DNA of 51,442 nt from CAIKZJ01 sp964626015 (GTDB lineage Bacteria > Bacteroidota > Ignavibacteria > Tepidaquicellales > Tepidaquicellaceae): NCBI GenBank assembly GCA_964626015.1, contig CAZVCC010000018.1, positions 1 through 51,442 on the forward strand. Direction: 5' to 3'. The position numbers were made by a program, and so were the translations under genes. Shown piece after piece: positions 1 to 8,113 of the stretch. Position 1 is the stretch's first letter, and the number at the start of each line of letters is the position of its first letter. The notes below the pieces were generated by a model. It made no database searches, had not been told where the DNA came from, and saw nothing but the letters and a program-made list of their open reading frames with translations.

Positions 1-3
1 TAT

Positions 4-23
4 CTATATGTTTAAACATATAG
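4..23. repeat. 20-bp perfect palindrome
   Basis: The sequence ctatatgtttaaacatatag is identical to its own reverse complement. It lies 11 bp past the stop of the minus-strand ORF at 35-379, so it could be part of a weak transcription end or a protein-binding site. Its function is not known. Confidence 0.5.
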
Positions 24-34
24 TTAGTACTTTT

Positions 35-379
35 TCAGTAGTCCCTAATTAGTTTTAACTTTGTGTATTGTGTTCTAAGAGTAATGCCCTGAGGATAAAG
101 CGACCAAGTGTTTCCGTCATTTGTTGACTGCATAATAATAAGCCCAAGGTTCGCTGTTGAAAGTGTGTCATTTATAGCGACGTAAATAGTTCCTGAAGCA
201 GCTTTTATTGCAGTGATTGGTCCTATGGGTTCAAAATTACTAATAACTACATCATTCCCCCACAATGGACTTTGAACCGTATTTATACCTGTTGGTATAG
301 CATTTTCAATCTTCACTTCTTGAGCATATCCTGATGCAATCAAAAAGGAAAAAAGAACTAACAGTAATACTTTTCTCAT
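35..379 (-). pseudogene. Truncated secreted protein with one BNR-like motif
   Basis: A 114-residue ORF with a clean Sec signal peptide (MRKVLLLVLFSFLIASGYAQ, cleavage after GYAQ). The mature part is beta-rich and includes STNDGNTW, an Asp-box motif (SxDxGxTW) of BNR propellers. BNR proteins normally carry several such blades over hundreds of residues, and this ORF stops soon after the first, so I read it as an N-terminal remnant cut short by a frameshift or nonsense change whose remainder lies off the left edge. It could also be a genuine short secreted protein. Exported, function unknown. Confidence 0.5.
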
Positions 380-562
380 TATGACTCCTTTAATGTTAAA
401 TTAGAAATATATACATAAATAATGATTCTTTTAAATAAATACAGTGCAAAATTATAGTTTATAAAACTTGAGCTGGAAATAATTTCTTGCCAGATATTTT
501 ATATGCACTTAATCTTAATGTCAAAATGTTTAAATTTAAGGTTTTATTAAGTTAAAATATAA

Positions 563-1918
563 ATGGCAAAAGCAGATATTACGGAAAAAGTTGTTTCACT
601 CGCAAAGCGCCGCGGCTTTGTTTTTCAGTCCTCGGAGATATACGGCGGATTAAACGGATGCTGGGATTACGGTCCGCTCGGCGTGGAAATGCTGAATAAC
701 ATAAAACAGGCGTGGTGGAAGGAAATGACTTACCGCGAAGATGTTGAAGGAATTGATGCAGCGATACTTATGCACCCGCGTGTATGGGAAGCTTCGGGAC
801 ATGTTGAAAACTTTACTGACCCTATGGTTGACTGCAAGGAGTGCAAGGGGCGGTTCCGTGCTGACCAGCTTGAAGAGTCTGAGTGCGGGAACAAGGGGTA
901 TAAAGGACGCAAAGCCATAAAGTGTTTCGAAGAAGGAAAATTTACAGAGGCGAGAAATTTTAACTTAATGTTTAAGACGTTTATCGGTCCGCTTGAGGAA
1001 TCTTCGAGCGTTGTATATTTACGTCCTGAAACTGCACAGGGAATATATGTTAACTTTTTAAATGTGAAGGAAGGGTCGCGTCAGAAGCTGCCTTTCGGTA
1101 TTGCACAAATTGGAAAGGCATTCAGAAATGAGATTAACACGAAGAATTTCCTTTTCCGCACACGCGAGTTTGAACAGATGGAGATGCAGTTTTTTATAAG
1201 ACCGGATGAAGACGGAAAGTGGTTTGATTACTGGAAAGAGCAGAGGATAAACTGGTTTATTAAATACGGCATTGCAAAAGAGAAGCTGAAAATACACGAG
1301 CATGATAAACTTGCGCACTACGCAAAGGCAGCGGTTGATATTGAGTATGAGTTTCCGTTTGGTTTCGGTGAGATAGAAGGCATTCACAACAGAACGGATT
1401 ATGATTTAAAGAGGCATACAGAATTCTCGGGTAAGAAGATTGAATATTTTGACGACCAAACCAAAGAGCGTTTTATACCGTATGTTATCGAGACGTCCGC
1501 GGGAGCGTCACGGAGTTTTATGGCGTTTCTTCTTAATGCTTATGACGAGGAAGAAGTTGTTAAGGAAAATTCTGACGGAACTAAATCGTCAGAAGTGAGA
1601 ACAGTACTTCATCTGCATCCTGCATTTGCACCTATTAAAGCGGCAGTCTTTCCGCTCGTTAACAGGGATGGTATGCAGGATATTGCAAGAAACATTACTG
1701 AAGATTTGAGGAATTACATGAGGGTGTTTTATGATGATTCGGGAGCTGTAGGAAGAAGGTACCGCAGGCAGGATGAATGCGGAACACCTTTCTGTATAAC
1801 GGTTGATTCGGATACACTAAGTGATAATACTGTAACGGTGCGGGAGCGCGACTCGATGGTTCAGGAAAGAATTAACAAGGATAACCTTGCTGAATATCTG
1901 CTGAAGAAAATAAAGTAA
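563..1918 (+). CDS. glyS: Glycyl-tRNA synthetase, class II, alpha2 type
   Basis: Charges tRNA-Gly with glycine using ATP in the cytoplasm. The 451-residue protein has the single-chain (dimeric) glycyl-tRNA synthetase layout rather than the split GlyQ/GlyS type. The N-terminal catalytic core shows GLNGCWDYGPLGVEM, the motif-2 region RPETAQGIYVNF followed by GKAFRNEI and FRTREFEQMEMQFF, and motif 3 near residue 310 (ETSAGASRSFMAF). The C-terminal anticodon-binding domain (about residues 350-451) contains RYRRQDECGTPFC. Four cysteines around residues 95-125 (CKEC...ECG...KC) are probably the structural insertion site. Length is normal for the family. The next gene begins 3 bp after the stop, in the same frame. 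Confidence 0.96.
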   Translation: MAKADITEKVVSLAKRRGFVFQSSEIYGGLNGCWDYGPLGVEMLNNIKQAWWKEMTYREDVEGIDAAILMHPRVWEASGHVENFTDPMVDCKECKGRFRADQLEESECGNKGYKGRKAIKCFEEGKFTEARNFNLMFKTFIGPLEESSSVVYLRPETAQGIYVNFLNVKEGSRQKLPFGIAQIGKAFRNEINTKNFLFRTREFEQMEMQFFIRPDEDGKWFDYWKEQRINWFIKYGIAKEKLKIHEHDKLAHYAKAAVDIEYEFPFGFGEIEGIHNRTDYDLKRHTEFSGKKIEYFDDQTKERFIPYVIETSAGASRSFMAFLLNAYDEEEVVKENSDGTKSSEVRTVLHLHPAFAPIKAAVFPLVNRDGMQDIARNITEDLRNYMRVFYDDSGAVGRRYRRQDECGTPFCITVDSDTLSDNTVTVRERDSMVQERINKDNLAEYLLKKIK

Positions 1919-1921
1919 TAT

Positions 1922-3406
1922 ATCAAATACGTTTTAATAATATCATTAATACTTGTTTCATTCGTATATTCATGTAAGAATGAAAACAAGGTTGATATAC
2001 TCCCCAATGATACTACAAAGAAAGTTTCTGTTGATACTATAATTCAACAAAATGATTATGAAATCATAGTGGGTTCATTTCTTGGTGATGAGAAGAGATG
2101 CTACTACGGCGAAAATCCTCCCGACGAATTAAATCTGATATGGAAGTGCTGGCTTGACGGTGCTCCATCGCACATGCCGTTTAATGACGGAGGAACGAAT
2201 ATGAGGTATGGTGCGGGATGGACAGGGCAGCCGCTTTTGTTTAAAGAAAAGGATGAGTTGTTTTTAATTCAAGGTTCATATGATTATAAGCTAAGGAAAA
2301 TAAATGCAGAGACGGGTGATATAGAATGGAAATATGCGTTTGATGATGCGATAAAAGGGACGGGAACATTGTATTTAAATAGAACAACGGACAGAAAAGC
2401 GGGGAAGCTTGCAGTACTTCAGGGAAGCAGACAGAGGTCAGGGCTTGAGTATAATTACAGAAGTGTCTCGGCAATTGACGGTGAAGAGCTTTTCAGGATG
2501 AGAATTGAAAGAACAAGGAGCATGAGCAGGGACGTTGACGGTTCTGCTCTGATACTCGGGGATACAGCATACATAGGGCTTGAGAACGGTATCTTCAGAG
2601 TGTTTAATCCGAATGACGACTATGCTTTTAAGAGCGGCAAGTTTTATGAGCCGGAGATTTATAATGAACTTAATTTATATAGCGACAAGGATGCAGCAAG
2701 AAGAGGTGGAAATTTAATTACTGAATCTTCGCCATCATTTCTTAACGGGAAAGTATATGTAGCTGCGGGCTCGGGGTATGTTTACGGATATGATATAGCA
2801 AAGGGAGAGATTGACTGGGAATATTATGTGGGTTCTGATTTGAACGGCTCGCCTGTTGTGACTGAAGACGGCTGTTTGCTGGTTTCCGTTGAGAAGCAGT
2901 TTATAGCGGGGAACGGGGGAATGCTTAAACTTGACCCGAAGAAGGAGTCTGAAGACGCGATTGTATGGTACTTTCCGACAGAGAACAAAGGGCTATTAAC
3001 GTGGAACGGCGGAGTGATAGGCAGTGCGGGAGTTAACGATAAGTACAGAGAGAAGGGCACAAAATCACTTGCGGCGTTTTCGGGGATAGACGGATATCTT
3101 TATGTTGTTGATTATAAAAGTACAAACGGGACTGCAAAAAGTTTTGACGGAAGAACAACTGTTGATAAACCGGAATTAGTATTTCAATATAAGATTGGAC
3201 AGTCAATTTCAACACCTATAATTTTTAAGGACAAACTCATAGCAGCAGGATACGGCGGGATATATCTATTTGAGTTTGACTCAGATTTGAATTTTACACT
3301 TCTTGATAAAAAACCACTTTATTTTGAAGCCACACCCATAGTTTACGACCAAAAAGTTTACATTGCATCCAAAGACGGCTGGCTATATTGTCTGGGGAAC
3401 GAATAG
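1922..3406 (+). CDS. PQQ-like beta-propeller lipoprotein with apparent ATC start
   Basis: The central and C-terminal parts repeat the pattern of PQQ/WD-like blades: INAETGDIEWKYAF, VYGYDIAKGEIDWEYYVG, GYLYVVDYKS and KVYIASKDGWLYCLGN. The first in-frame ATG/GTG/TTG is GTG at 2069, which would give 445 residues with no export signal. Directly after the glyS stop, however, the same frame is open and encodes KYVLIISLILVSFVYSC, a textbook lipoprotein signal peptide with its lipobox Cys at residue 18. The codon at the expected start (1922-1924) is ATC, one base from ATG. I place the start there, giving 494 residues; the natural start could be ATC, or the base could be an error or a start-loss mutation. 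Role: a surface or periplasmic propeller, substrate unknown. Confidence 0.7.
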   Translation: MKYVLIISLILVSFVYSCKNENKVDILPNDTTKKVSVDTIIQQNDYEIIVGSFLGDEKRCYYGENPPDELNLIWKCWLDGAPSHMPFNDGGTNMRYGAGWTGQPLLFKEKDELFLIQGSYDYKLRKINAETGDIEWKYAFDDAIKGTGTLYLNRTTDRKAGKLAVLQGSRQRSGLEYNYRSVSAIDGEELFRMRIERTRSMSRDVDGSALILGDTAYIGLENGIFRVFNPNDDYAFKSGKFYEPEIYNELNLYSDKDAARRGGNLITESSPSFLNGKVYVAAGSGYVYGYDIAKGEIDWEYYVGSDLNGSPVVTEDGCLLVSVEKQFIAGNGGMLKLDPKKESEDAIVWYFPTENKGLLTWNGGVIGSAGVNDKYREKGTKSLAAFSGIDGYLYVVDYKSTNGTAKSFDGRTTVDKPELVFQYKIGQSISTPIIFKDKLIAAGYGGIYLFEFDSDLNFTLLDKKPLYFEATPIVYDQKVYIASKDGWLYCLGNE

Positions 3407-3666
3407 TAAAAATCCATTCTAACATTTAAAGCAAAATACTCAAAAACAGGGGATTTTTGCGTATTTTAGGCATTATAGGATATCGCAGGCATAACGCAGG
3501 CATATCGCAGGCATATCGCAGGCATACAGAAAAAAAGGGTTTTGGGAGCAGAAAGCCGGGAAGAAACTGGAAATCGGCGGGTAGTTCCGAGGAAGGGGGG
3601 AGAATTTCGTGGTTTTTTAAGAGGAATTAAATATTTATTTTAAATCTCAATTATAAGCAAAGCCTC
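3407..3666. other. Intergenic region with short tandem repeat
   Basis: About 260 bp between the PQQ-propeller gene and the DNPH1-like gene. Apart from the tandem repeat at 3485-3527 it contains a purine-rich stretch (about 3535-3625) and no credible ORF. The G-rich run around 3590-3601 is unusual for this AT-rich DNA. Confidence 0.6.
3485..3527. repeat. Four tandem copies of an 11-bp unit
   Basis: The unit gcaggcatatc repeats head to tail: copy 1 ends in ataac, copies 2 and 3 are identical, and copy 4 is partial (gcaggcatac). The period is exactly one helical turn of about 11 bp. No hairpin potential is evident. Too short and unspaced for CRISPR. Confidence 0.85.
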
Positions 3667-4068
3667 ATGAAAATTTACTTTGCGACTTCGATACGCGGGT
3701 CGGCTGACAAAAATATAGACACTGCAGAACTTATTTCGAAATTGAAGAATTTCGGCCAGGTTTTAACTGAGCATTTTTCAAGTATAAAAGCAGAAGGGGA
3801 GACTGATTTAACGGATAAAGAAATTCACGACAGGGATTTAAGGTGGATTGATGAATGCGATGTGATTGTTGCAGAAGTAACGAATCCATCGCTGGGAGTA
3901 GGTTATGAAATAAGGTATGGAATAGAGACAGGGAAAAGAATATTATGCCTTAAACATAATAATGGGAAGAGACTTTCCGCTATGGTATCAGGATGCGAAT
4001 ATGTTGAGCTTGAGATGTACGAAGACACGGCAGATATAGATGATATACTTAGTGATTTTTTTGATTAG
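3667..4068 (+). CDS. 2'-deoxynucleoside 5'-phosphate N-hydrolase (DNPH1/Rcl-like)
   Basis: Predicted to cleave the N-glycosidic bond of 2'-deoxynucleoside 5'-monophosphates, giving base plus deoxyribose 5-phosphate, as a cytosolic nucleotide-pool cleaner. The 133 residues match the DNPH1/Rcl branch of the nucleoside 2-deoxyribosyltransferase superfamily in order: YFATSIRG phosphate/sugar loop at the N terminus, FGQVLTEH near residue 35, IHDRDLRWIDECDVIVAEVT with the conserved Asp, and NPSLGVGYE with the catalytic Glu near residue 85. The C-terminal RLSAMVSG matches the family's SAM(I/V)xG stretch. Stands alone on the plus strand ahead of etfB. Confidence 0.85.
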   Translation: MKIYFATSIRGSADKNIDTAELISKLKNFGQVLTEHFSSIKAEGETDLTDKEIHDRDLRWIDECDVIVAEVTNPSLGVGYEIRYGIETGKRILCLKHNNGKRLSAMVSGCEYVELEMYEDTADIDDILSDFFD

Positions 4069-4150
4069 CGGAGAATTGTTTAATAACATTTTTATAAAAA
4101 CTAAACTTTGGTATATTCAAAATTAATTTTTAAAGTACATAATATAATCA

Positions 4151-5035
4151 ATGTATAAATCTATTGTATTAGTTAAACAGGTACCTGATACGGCAAATAT
4201 TTCCGGAAAAGTTATGAAGGACGACGGAACGGTTAACCGTTCGATGCTTCCTGCAATTTTCAACTATGAAGACAAGGTTGCACTGGAATTTGCATTAAGG
4301 GTAAAGGATACGTACGGGGGTAAAGTGATTGCTATAACGATGGGACCCGCGAGGGCATCGGATATACTCCGCGAATGTTTATACATGGGTGCGGATGAAG
4401 TGTATGCAATCAGCGACAGGAAGTTTGCAGGTGCGGATACACTCGCGACATCTTATGTTTTAAGCGAAGCAATAAATAAAATCGGAGACTATGATTTCAT
4501 CTTCGCGGGCAGGCAGGCGATTGACGGAGACACGGCGCAAGTTGGACCTCAGACTGCGGAGAAACTAAACATACCTCAGATAACATACGCAGAGGAAATA
4601 CTTGAAATAAAAGACGGAAAGATTAAGATAAAGAAAAAGATAGACGGCGGTTATGAAATTGTACAGTGCAAGATGCCGGTATTAATAACCGTACTGAAGG
4701 GTGCAGCAGAGCCGAGACCTTTCAGAGCAAAGAGAATGATGGCATACAAAGGAGCGAAGACGCTAACGGAGCTTGAGAAACTGACAGAAGGAAACTCATT
4801 ATTGTATATTGATTCATTAAAGCATGAGTACGAGGAAAGGGGATTATTTATACCGACATTTTCGGCTGATGATTTAAAGGTTGATGAGTCAAGATGCGGG
4901 ATAAAAGGTTCGCCGACGAAGGTACACAAGGTTGAATCGGTTGTGCTTGCGAGCGGGAGTCAGGAAATAGTCGAGCCGACAAAAGAGGGAATAGGTGCGC
5001 TTGTGGATAAGCTAATTGAAGACAGAATATTTTAA
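4151..5035 (+). CDS. etfB: Electron transfer flavoprotein beta subunit
   Basis: Beta subunit of the ETF heterodimer, which takes electrons from acyl-CoA dehydrogenases and passes them on to the membrane quinone pool. It opens with the family start (YKSIVLVKQVPDT) and carries the signature region AIDGDTAQVGPQTAEKL around residue 120, then PRPFRAKRMMAYK. At 294 residues it is longer than the usual 250-260, with the extra sequence at the C terminus (VVLASGSQEIVEPTKEG). First gene of an etfB-etfA-acd run with gaps of 28 and 16 bp, so the three are very likely one operon for fatty-acid or branched acyl-CoA oxidation. Confidence 0.95.
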   Translation: MYKSIVLVKQVPDTANISGKVMKDDGTVNRSMLPAIFNYEDKVALEFALRVKDTYGGKVIAITMGPARASDILRECLYMGADEVYAISDRKFAGADTLATSYVLSEAINKIGDYDFIFAGRQAIDGDTAQVGPQTAEKLNIPQITYAEEILEIKDGKIKIKKKIDGGYEIVQCKMPVLITVLKGAAEPRPFRAKRMMAYKGAKTLTELEKLTEGNSLLYIDSLKHEYEERGLFIPTFSADDLKVDESRCGIKGSPTKVHKVESVVLASGSQEIVEPTKEGIGALVDKLIEDRIF

Positions 5036-5063
5036 TTACAAAAGAATTTTAAAGATTATATAA

Positions 5064-6077
5064 ATGCATAACAATGAAGTTTGGGTTTTCGTAGAGCAAC
5101 GAAACGGTAAACCGGCTGATGTAAGCTTTGAGCTGTTGAGCAAGGGAAGAAAGCTTGCTGACAGCCTGAAAAGTGTCTTAAAGGCAATAGTTATAGGACA
5201 TGAGGCGAGGGGTATAGCAGAGGAGACTTTTAAATACGGTGCGAATGAAGCCGTACTTATTGACCATCCTGATTTAAAGTTATTCAGGACGATGCCTTAC
5301 AGCAGGATAATGAACGAGCTGATTAAAAAGCATACTCCGAGGATAGTACTTTTTGGTGCGACGGTTTACGGAAGGGATTTAGCTCCAAGGGTTGCTTCAA
5401 ACACAAAGAGCGGATTGACGGCTGACTGCACGGATTTAAAAATTTCTGATTTGAAATATCTCGGCAAGGAATACAAACAGCTGCTATTGCAAATCAGACC
5501 TGCTTTCGGCGGAAACATTGTTGCGACGATTATAACTCCCGACGTGCCGGTACAGATGGCAACGGTGCGCGAGGGTGTGATGGAGATGCATCCTTACGAA
5601 AAACCTTTTCCTGTAAAAATTACAGAGGTACCTTATAAGCCGATTGATATAGACGGACTGCTTGAAGTAATAGAGCAGCACAGAGAAGAGAGCAAGGTAA
5701 ACCTGAAAGCAGCGCCGATAATAATTGCAGGCGGTTACGGACTTGGTTCTAAAGAAAACTTTAAACTGCTTCATGACCTTGCACACGTACTTGGCGGAGA
5801 AGTAGCAGGAAGCAGGGCGGCTGTGGATGCGGGTTTTATAGGTCCAGAGAGACAGGTGGGGCAGACCGGGGTAACAGTAAGACCGAAGTTATACATAGCA
5901 GTCGGGATATCAGGAGCTATACAGCACAGAGCGGGAATGCAGGAAGCTAAGAAAATAATTGCTATTAACACTGATCCTGATGCACCGATATTCGGTGTAT
6001 CGCATTACGGAATAGTTGGTGATGCAACGCAGGTAATACCGTTACTGATAGAAACATACAAACATAAACTGAAATAA
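5064..6077 (+). CDS. etfA: Electron transfer flavoprotein alpha subunit
   Basis: Alpha subunit, which binds the redox FAD. The N-terminal domain (VWVFVEQRNGKPADVSFELL, about residues 1-200) has the alpha/beta fold shared with EtfB. The C-terminal FAD domain shows AGGYGLGSKENF, EVAGSRAAVDAGFIGPERQVGQTG, VRPKLYIAVGISGAIQHRAGM and IAINTDPDAPIFGVSHYGIVGD, all diagnostic of EtfA. Length (337) is normal. Sits between etfB and an acyl-CoA dehydrogenase gene, its expected electron donor. Confidence 0.96.
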   Translation: MHNNEVWVFVEQRNGKPADVSFELLSKGRKLADSLKSVLKAIVIGHEARGIAEETFKYGANEAVLIDHPDLKLFRTMPYSRIMNELIKKHTPRIVLFGATVYGRDLAPRVASNTKSGLTADCTDLKISDLKYLGKEYKQLLLQIRPAFGGNIVATIITPDVPVQMATVREGVMEMHPYEKPFPVKITEVPYKPIDIDGLLEVIEQHREESKVNLKAAPIIIAGGYGLGSKENFKLLHDLAHVLGGEVAGSRAAVDAGFIGPERQVGQTGVTVRPKLYIAVGISGAIQHRAGMQEAKKIIAINTDPDAPIFGVSHYGIVGDATQVIPLLIETYKHKLK

Positions 6078-6093
6078 AAATACAAAGAAAATA

Positions 6094-7815
6094 ATGCCAA
6101 ATTTTTTCACGGATAACAGCGACTTACTCTTTCATTTCGAAAACCTTGATTACCGCAGGGTGGTTGACATGGCAGAGAATAATTATGAGTATTCAAAAGA
6201 GTACAAGCATGCACCGGTCAATTATGAAGATGCGATGGAGAATTACAGAAAAGTACTCGAGATGGTGGGAGACCTTTGCGGAAATTTCATAGCAGAGAGA
6301 GCTTCGGATGTAGATGTTGAGGGTGCACATTTTGAGAACGGAAAAGTTGAATATGCAAAAGGTACACAGGAAAACCTGAAAGAGCTTACGAAAGCTGACC
6401 TTATGGGGATGGTACTGCCGCATAAATACGGCGGAATGAATTTTCCGCTTACAATTTACATGATGGCTACAGAATTAATTTCGCGAGCAGATGCATCTCT
6501 TATGAATATTTTTGGTTTGCAGGATATTGCCGAAATGATAGAGAAATACGGAACTGAGGAGCAGAAGGAAAAGTACATTCCCGGATTTTGTACAGGACAG
6601 TACACAGGGGCGATGGCATTAACGGAGCCTGATGCAGGGTCAGATTTGCAAGCAGTGAAACTTCAGGCATATCAGGATGAAAACGGGAAATGGTTTTTAC
6701 GCGGAGTGAAGAGATTTATAACAAACGGAAACGCTCATGTACATCTTGTCTTAGCACGTTCGGAGGCAGGTACAAAAGACGGACGCGGGCTGAGCATGTT
6801 TGCCTGCATAGCTGACAAGACTGTTGTTGTAAGGCGCATAGAGCACAAGCTTGGAATACACGGTTCGCCGACATGTGAGCTTCAGTTCAACGACACGCCC
6901 TGCGAGTTAGTCGGGCAGAGGAAATTCGGACTAATAAAGTATGTACTTGACCTGATGTTCAGGGCGAGGATGGGTGTTTCGGCTCAGGCGCTCGGTATTT
7001 CGCAGGCAGCATACGAAGAAGCTTTAATGTATGCGAAAGACAGGGAGCAGTTTGGCAGGGCAATATACAACATACCCGCGGTTTCAAACATACTAATAGA
7101 CATGAGAGTGATGCTTGAGTACAACCGTTCGTTACTGTACTCCACGGGAATGTACGTTGATTTAAAGGAGAAGCTTGATTACCAGATAGCAAAATTTAAG
7201 AAAGAAGGAAAGCCTGTAACGGAGTTAAACGAGGAGTTGAAATACCTTACGAAAGTTTCAAATCTTTTAACACCGATTACAAAATATGTATTAACTGAAT
7301 GCTCGAATAAAATAGCATACGATGCACTGCAGATACACGGCGGGACAGGATACATGCGGGAATTCAGGATAGAAAGGCTTGTACGCGATGCACGTATAAC
7401 GAATATTTATGAAGGGACATCACAGCTTCAGATAGTAGCTGCGATAAGCGGTGTAATAAATGATGTACTTAAAGAGCATTTTGACAAACAAGAGAAGAAG
7501 CAATATCCCGGCGGGCTGGAGAGACTTGCGAATTACGTAAAAGAAATCCGCAGTATATTTTACGATTGTCTGAAGTATGTAATGGACAAGAAAGACACAG
7601 CATTTCAGGACGTTGCGGCGAAAGACCTTGTAGAGCTTTACGCTTATGTATACATTGGTTACATGCTGCTTGAAGAGGCAGGAAAGAACGACAAGAAGAT
7701 ATTCACTGCAAACAGGTATATAATAACTTCACTCGCAAATGCGAAGAAGAATGCGGATACGATAAAGAACGAATTGTTTTCTGACCTGCTGCATGCAGAT
7801 AAAATTTTAGTATAA
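6094..7815 (+). CDS. Acyl-CoA dehydrogenase
   Basis: FAD enzyme that introduces the alpha-beta double bond into an acyl-CoA thioester and hands electrons to ETF. Core motifs are in order: MALTEPDAGSDL (FAD/substrate loop, near residue 170), RGVKRFITNGNAHVHLVLAR, the helical domain with YAKDREQFGRAI (near residue 315), QIHGGTGYMREF, and RITNIYEGTSQLQ, where the Glu matches the catalytic base of the MCAD type. At 573 residues it has about 150-180 more than a minimal enzyme, mainly an N-terminal extension and a helical C-terminal extension after residue 460. Chain-length specificity cannot be read from sequence. Third gene of the etf operon. Confidence 0.93.
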   Translation: MPNFFTDNSDLLFHFENLDYRRVVDMAENNYEYSKEYKHAPVNYEDAMENYRKVLEMVGDLCGNFIAERASDVDVEGAHFENGKVEYAKGTQENLKELTKADLMGMVLPHKYGGMNFPLTIYMMATELISRADASLMNIFGLQDIAEMIEKYGTEEQKEKYIPGFCTGQYTGAMALTEPDAGSDLQAVKLQAYQDENGKWFLRGVKRFITNGNAHVHLVLARSEAGTKDGRGLSMFACIADKTVVVRRIEHKLGIHGSPTCELQFNDTPCELVGQRKFGLIKYVLDLMFRARMGVSAQALGISQAAYEEALMYAKDREQFGRAIYNIPAVSNILIDMRVMLEYNRSLLYSTGMYVDLKEKLDYQIAKFKKEGKPVTELNEELKYLTKVSNLLTPITKYVLTECSNKIAYDALQIHGGTGYMREFRIERLVRDARITNIYEGTSQLQIVAAISGVINDVLKEHFDKQEKKQYPGGLERLANYVKEIRSIFYDCLKYVMDKKDTAFQDVAAKDLVELYAYVYIGYMLLEEAGKNDKKIFTANRYIITSLANAKKNADTIKNELFSDLLHADKILV

Positions 7816-7841
7816 AATTATTTATAGTTGGAGGTTTAAAA

Positions 7842-8039
7842 ATGTTTTACTACAGAATATTCGACGATAAAGAGGATTTGAATTTTTTCAAGAGCTCCTT
7901 TGAGTATGAAAAAATAGCAGCCTTGATGAGCGAATTTGAAAAAACGAAAGATGAATACCGTAATTCAGAGTTTATAAATTTCCTGAAAGAACGGGACAAA
8001 GAAGCAGAGATAATAGACGTTACTAACATTTATTATTAA
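7842..8039 (+). CDS. Small conserved-looking protein after acyl-CoA dehydrogenase
   Basis: A 65-residue acidic, aromatic-rich, probably helical protein with no signal peptide, membrane segment or motif that I recognise. It has one of the few strong Shine-Dalgarno sites in the window (ggaggt, about 7 bp before the ATG), and lies 26 bp after the acyl-CoA dehydrogenase stop, so it is very likely translated as the fourth gene of that operon. A helper or regulator of the flavoenzyme is possible but unsupported. Confidence 0.7.
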   Translation: MFYYRIFDDKEDLNFFKSSFEYEKIAALMSEFEKTKDEYRNSEFINFLKERDKEAEIIDVTNIYY

Positions 8040-8113
8040 AACAAAAAATTTATTTCATTTTCCCTAACAGTTGAAATAAATTTAATAGAGCAATAATCTA
8101 AACCTTATTTAAT

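Noticed and set aside
563..3406. A fusion of glycyl-tRNA synthetase and the PQQ propeller by readthrough of TAA, since both are in the same frame
   Set aside because: The sequence after the stop is a lipoprotein signal peptide, which only makes sense at an N terminus, and the synthetase has normal length.
3485..3527. CRISPR-like array
   Set aside because: Units of 11 bp are contiguous with no spacers, and no cas genes are in the window.
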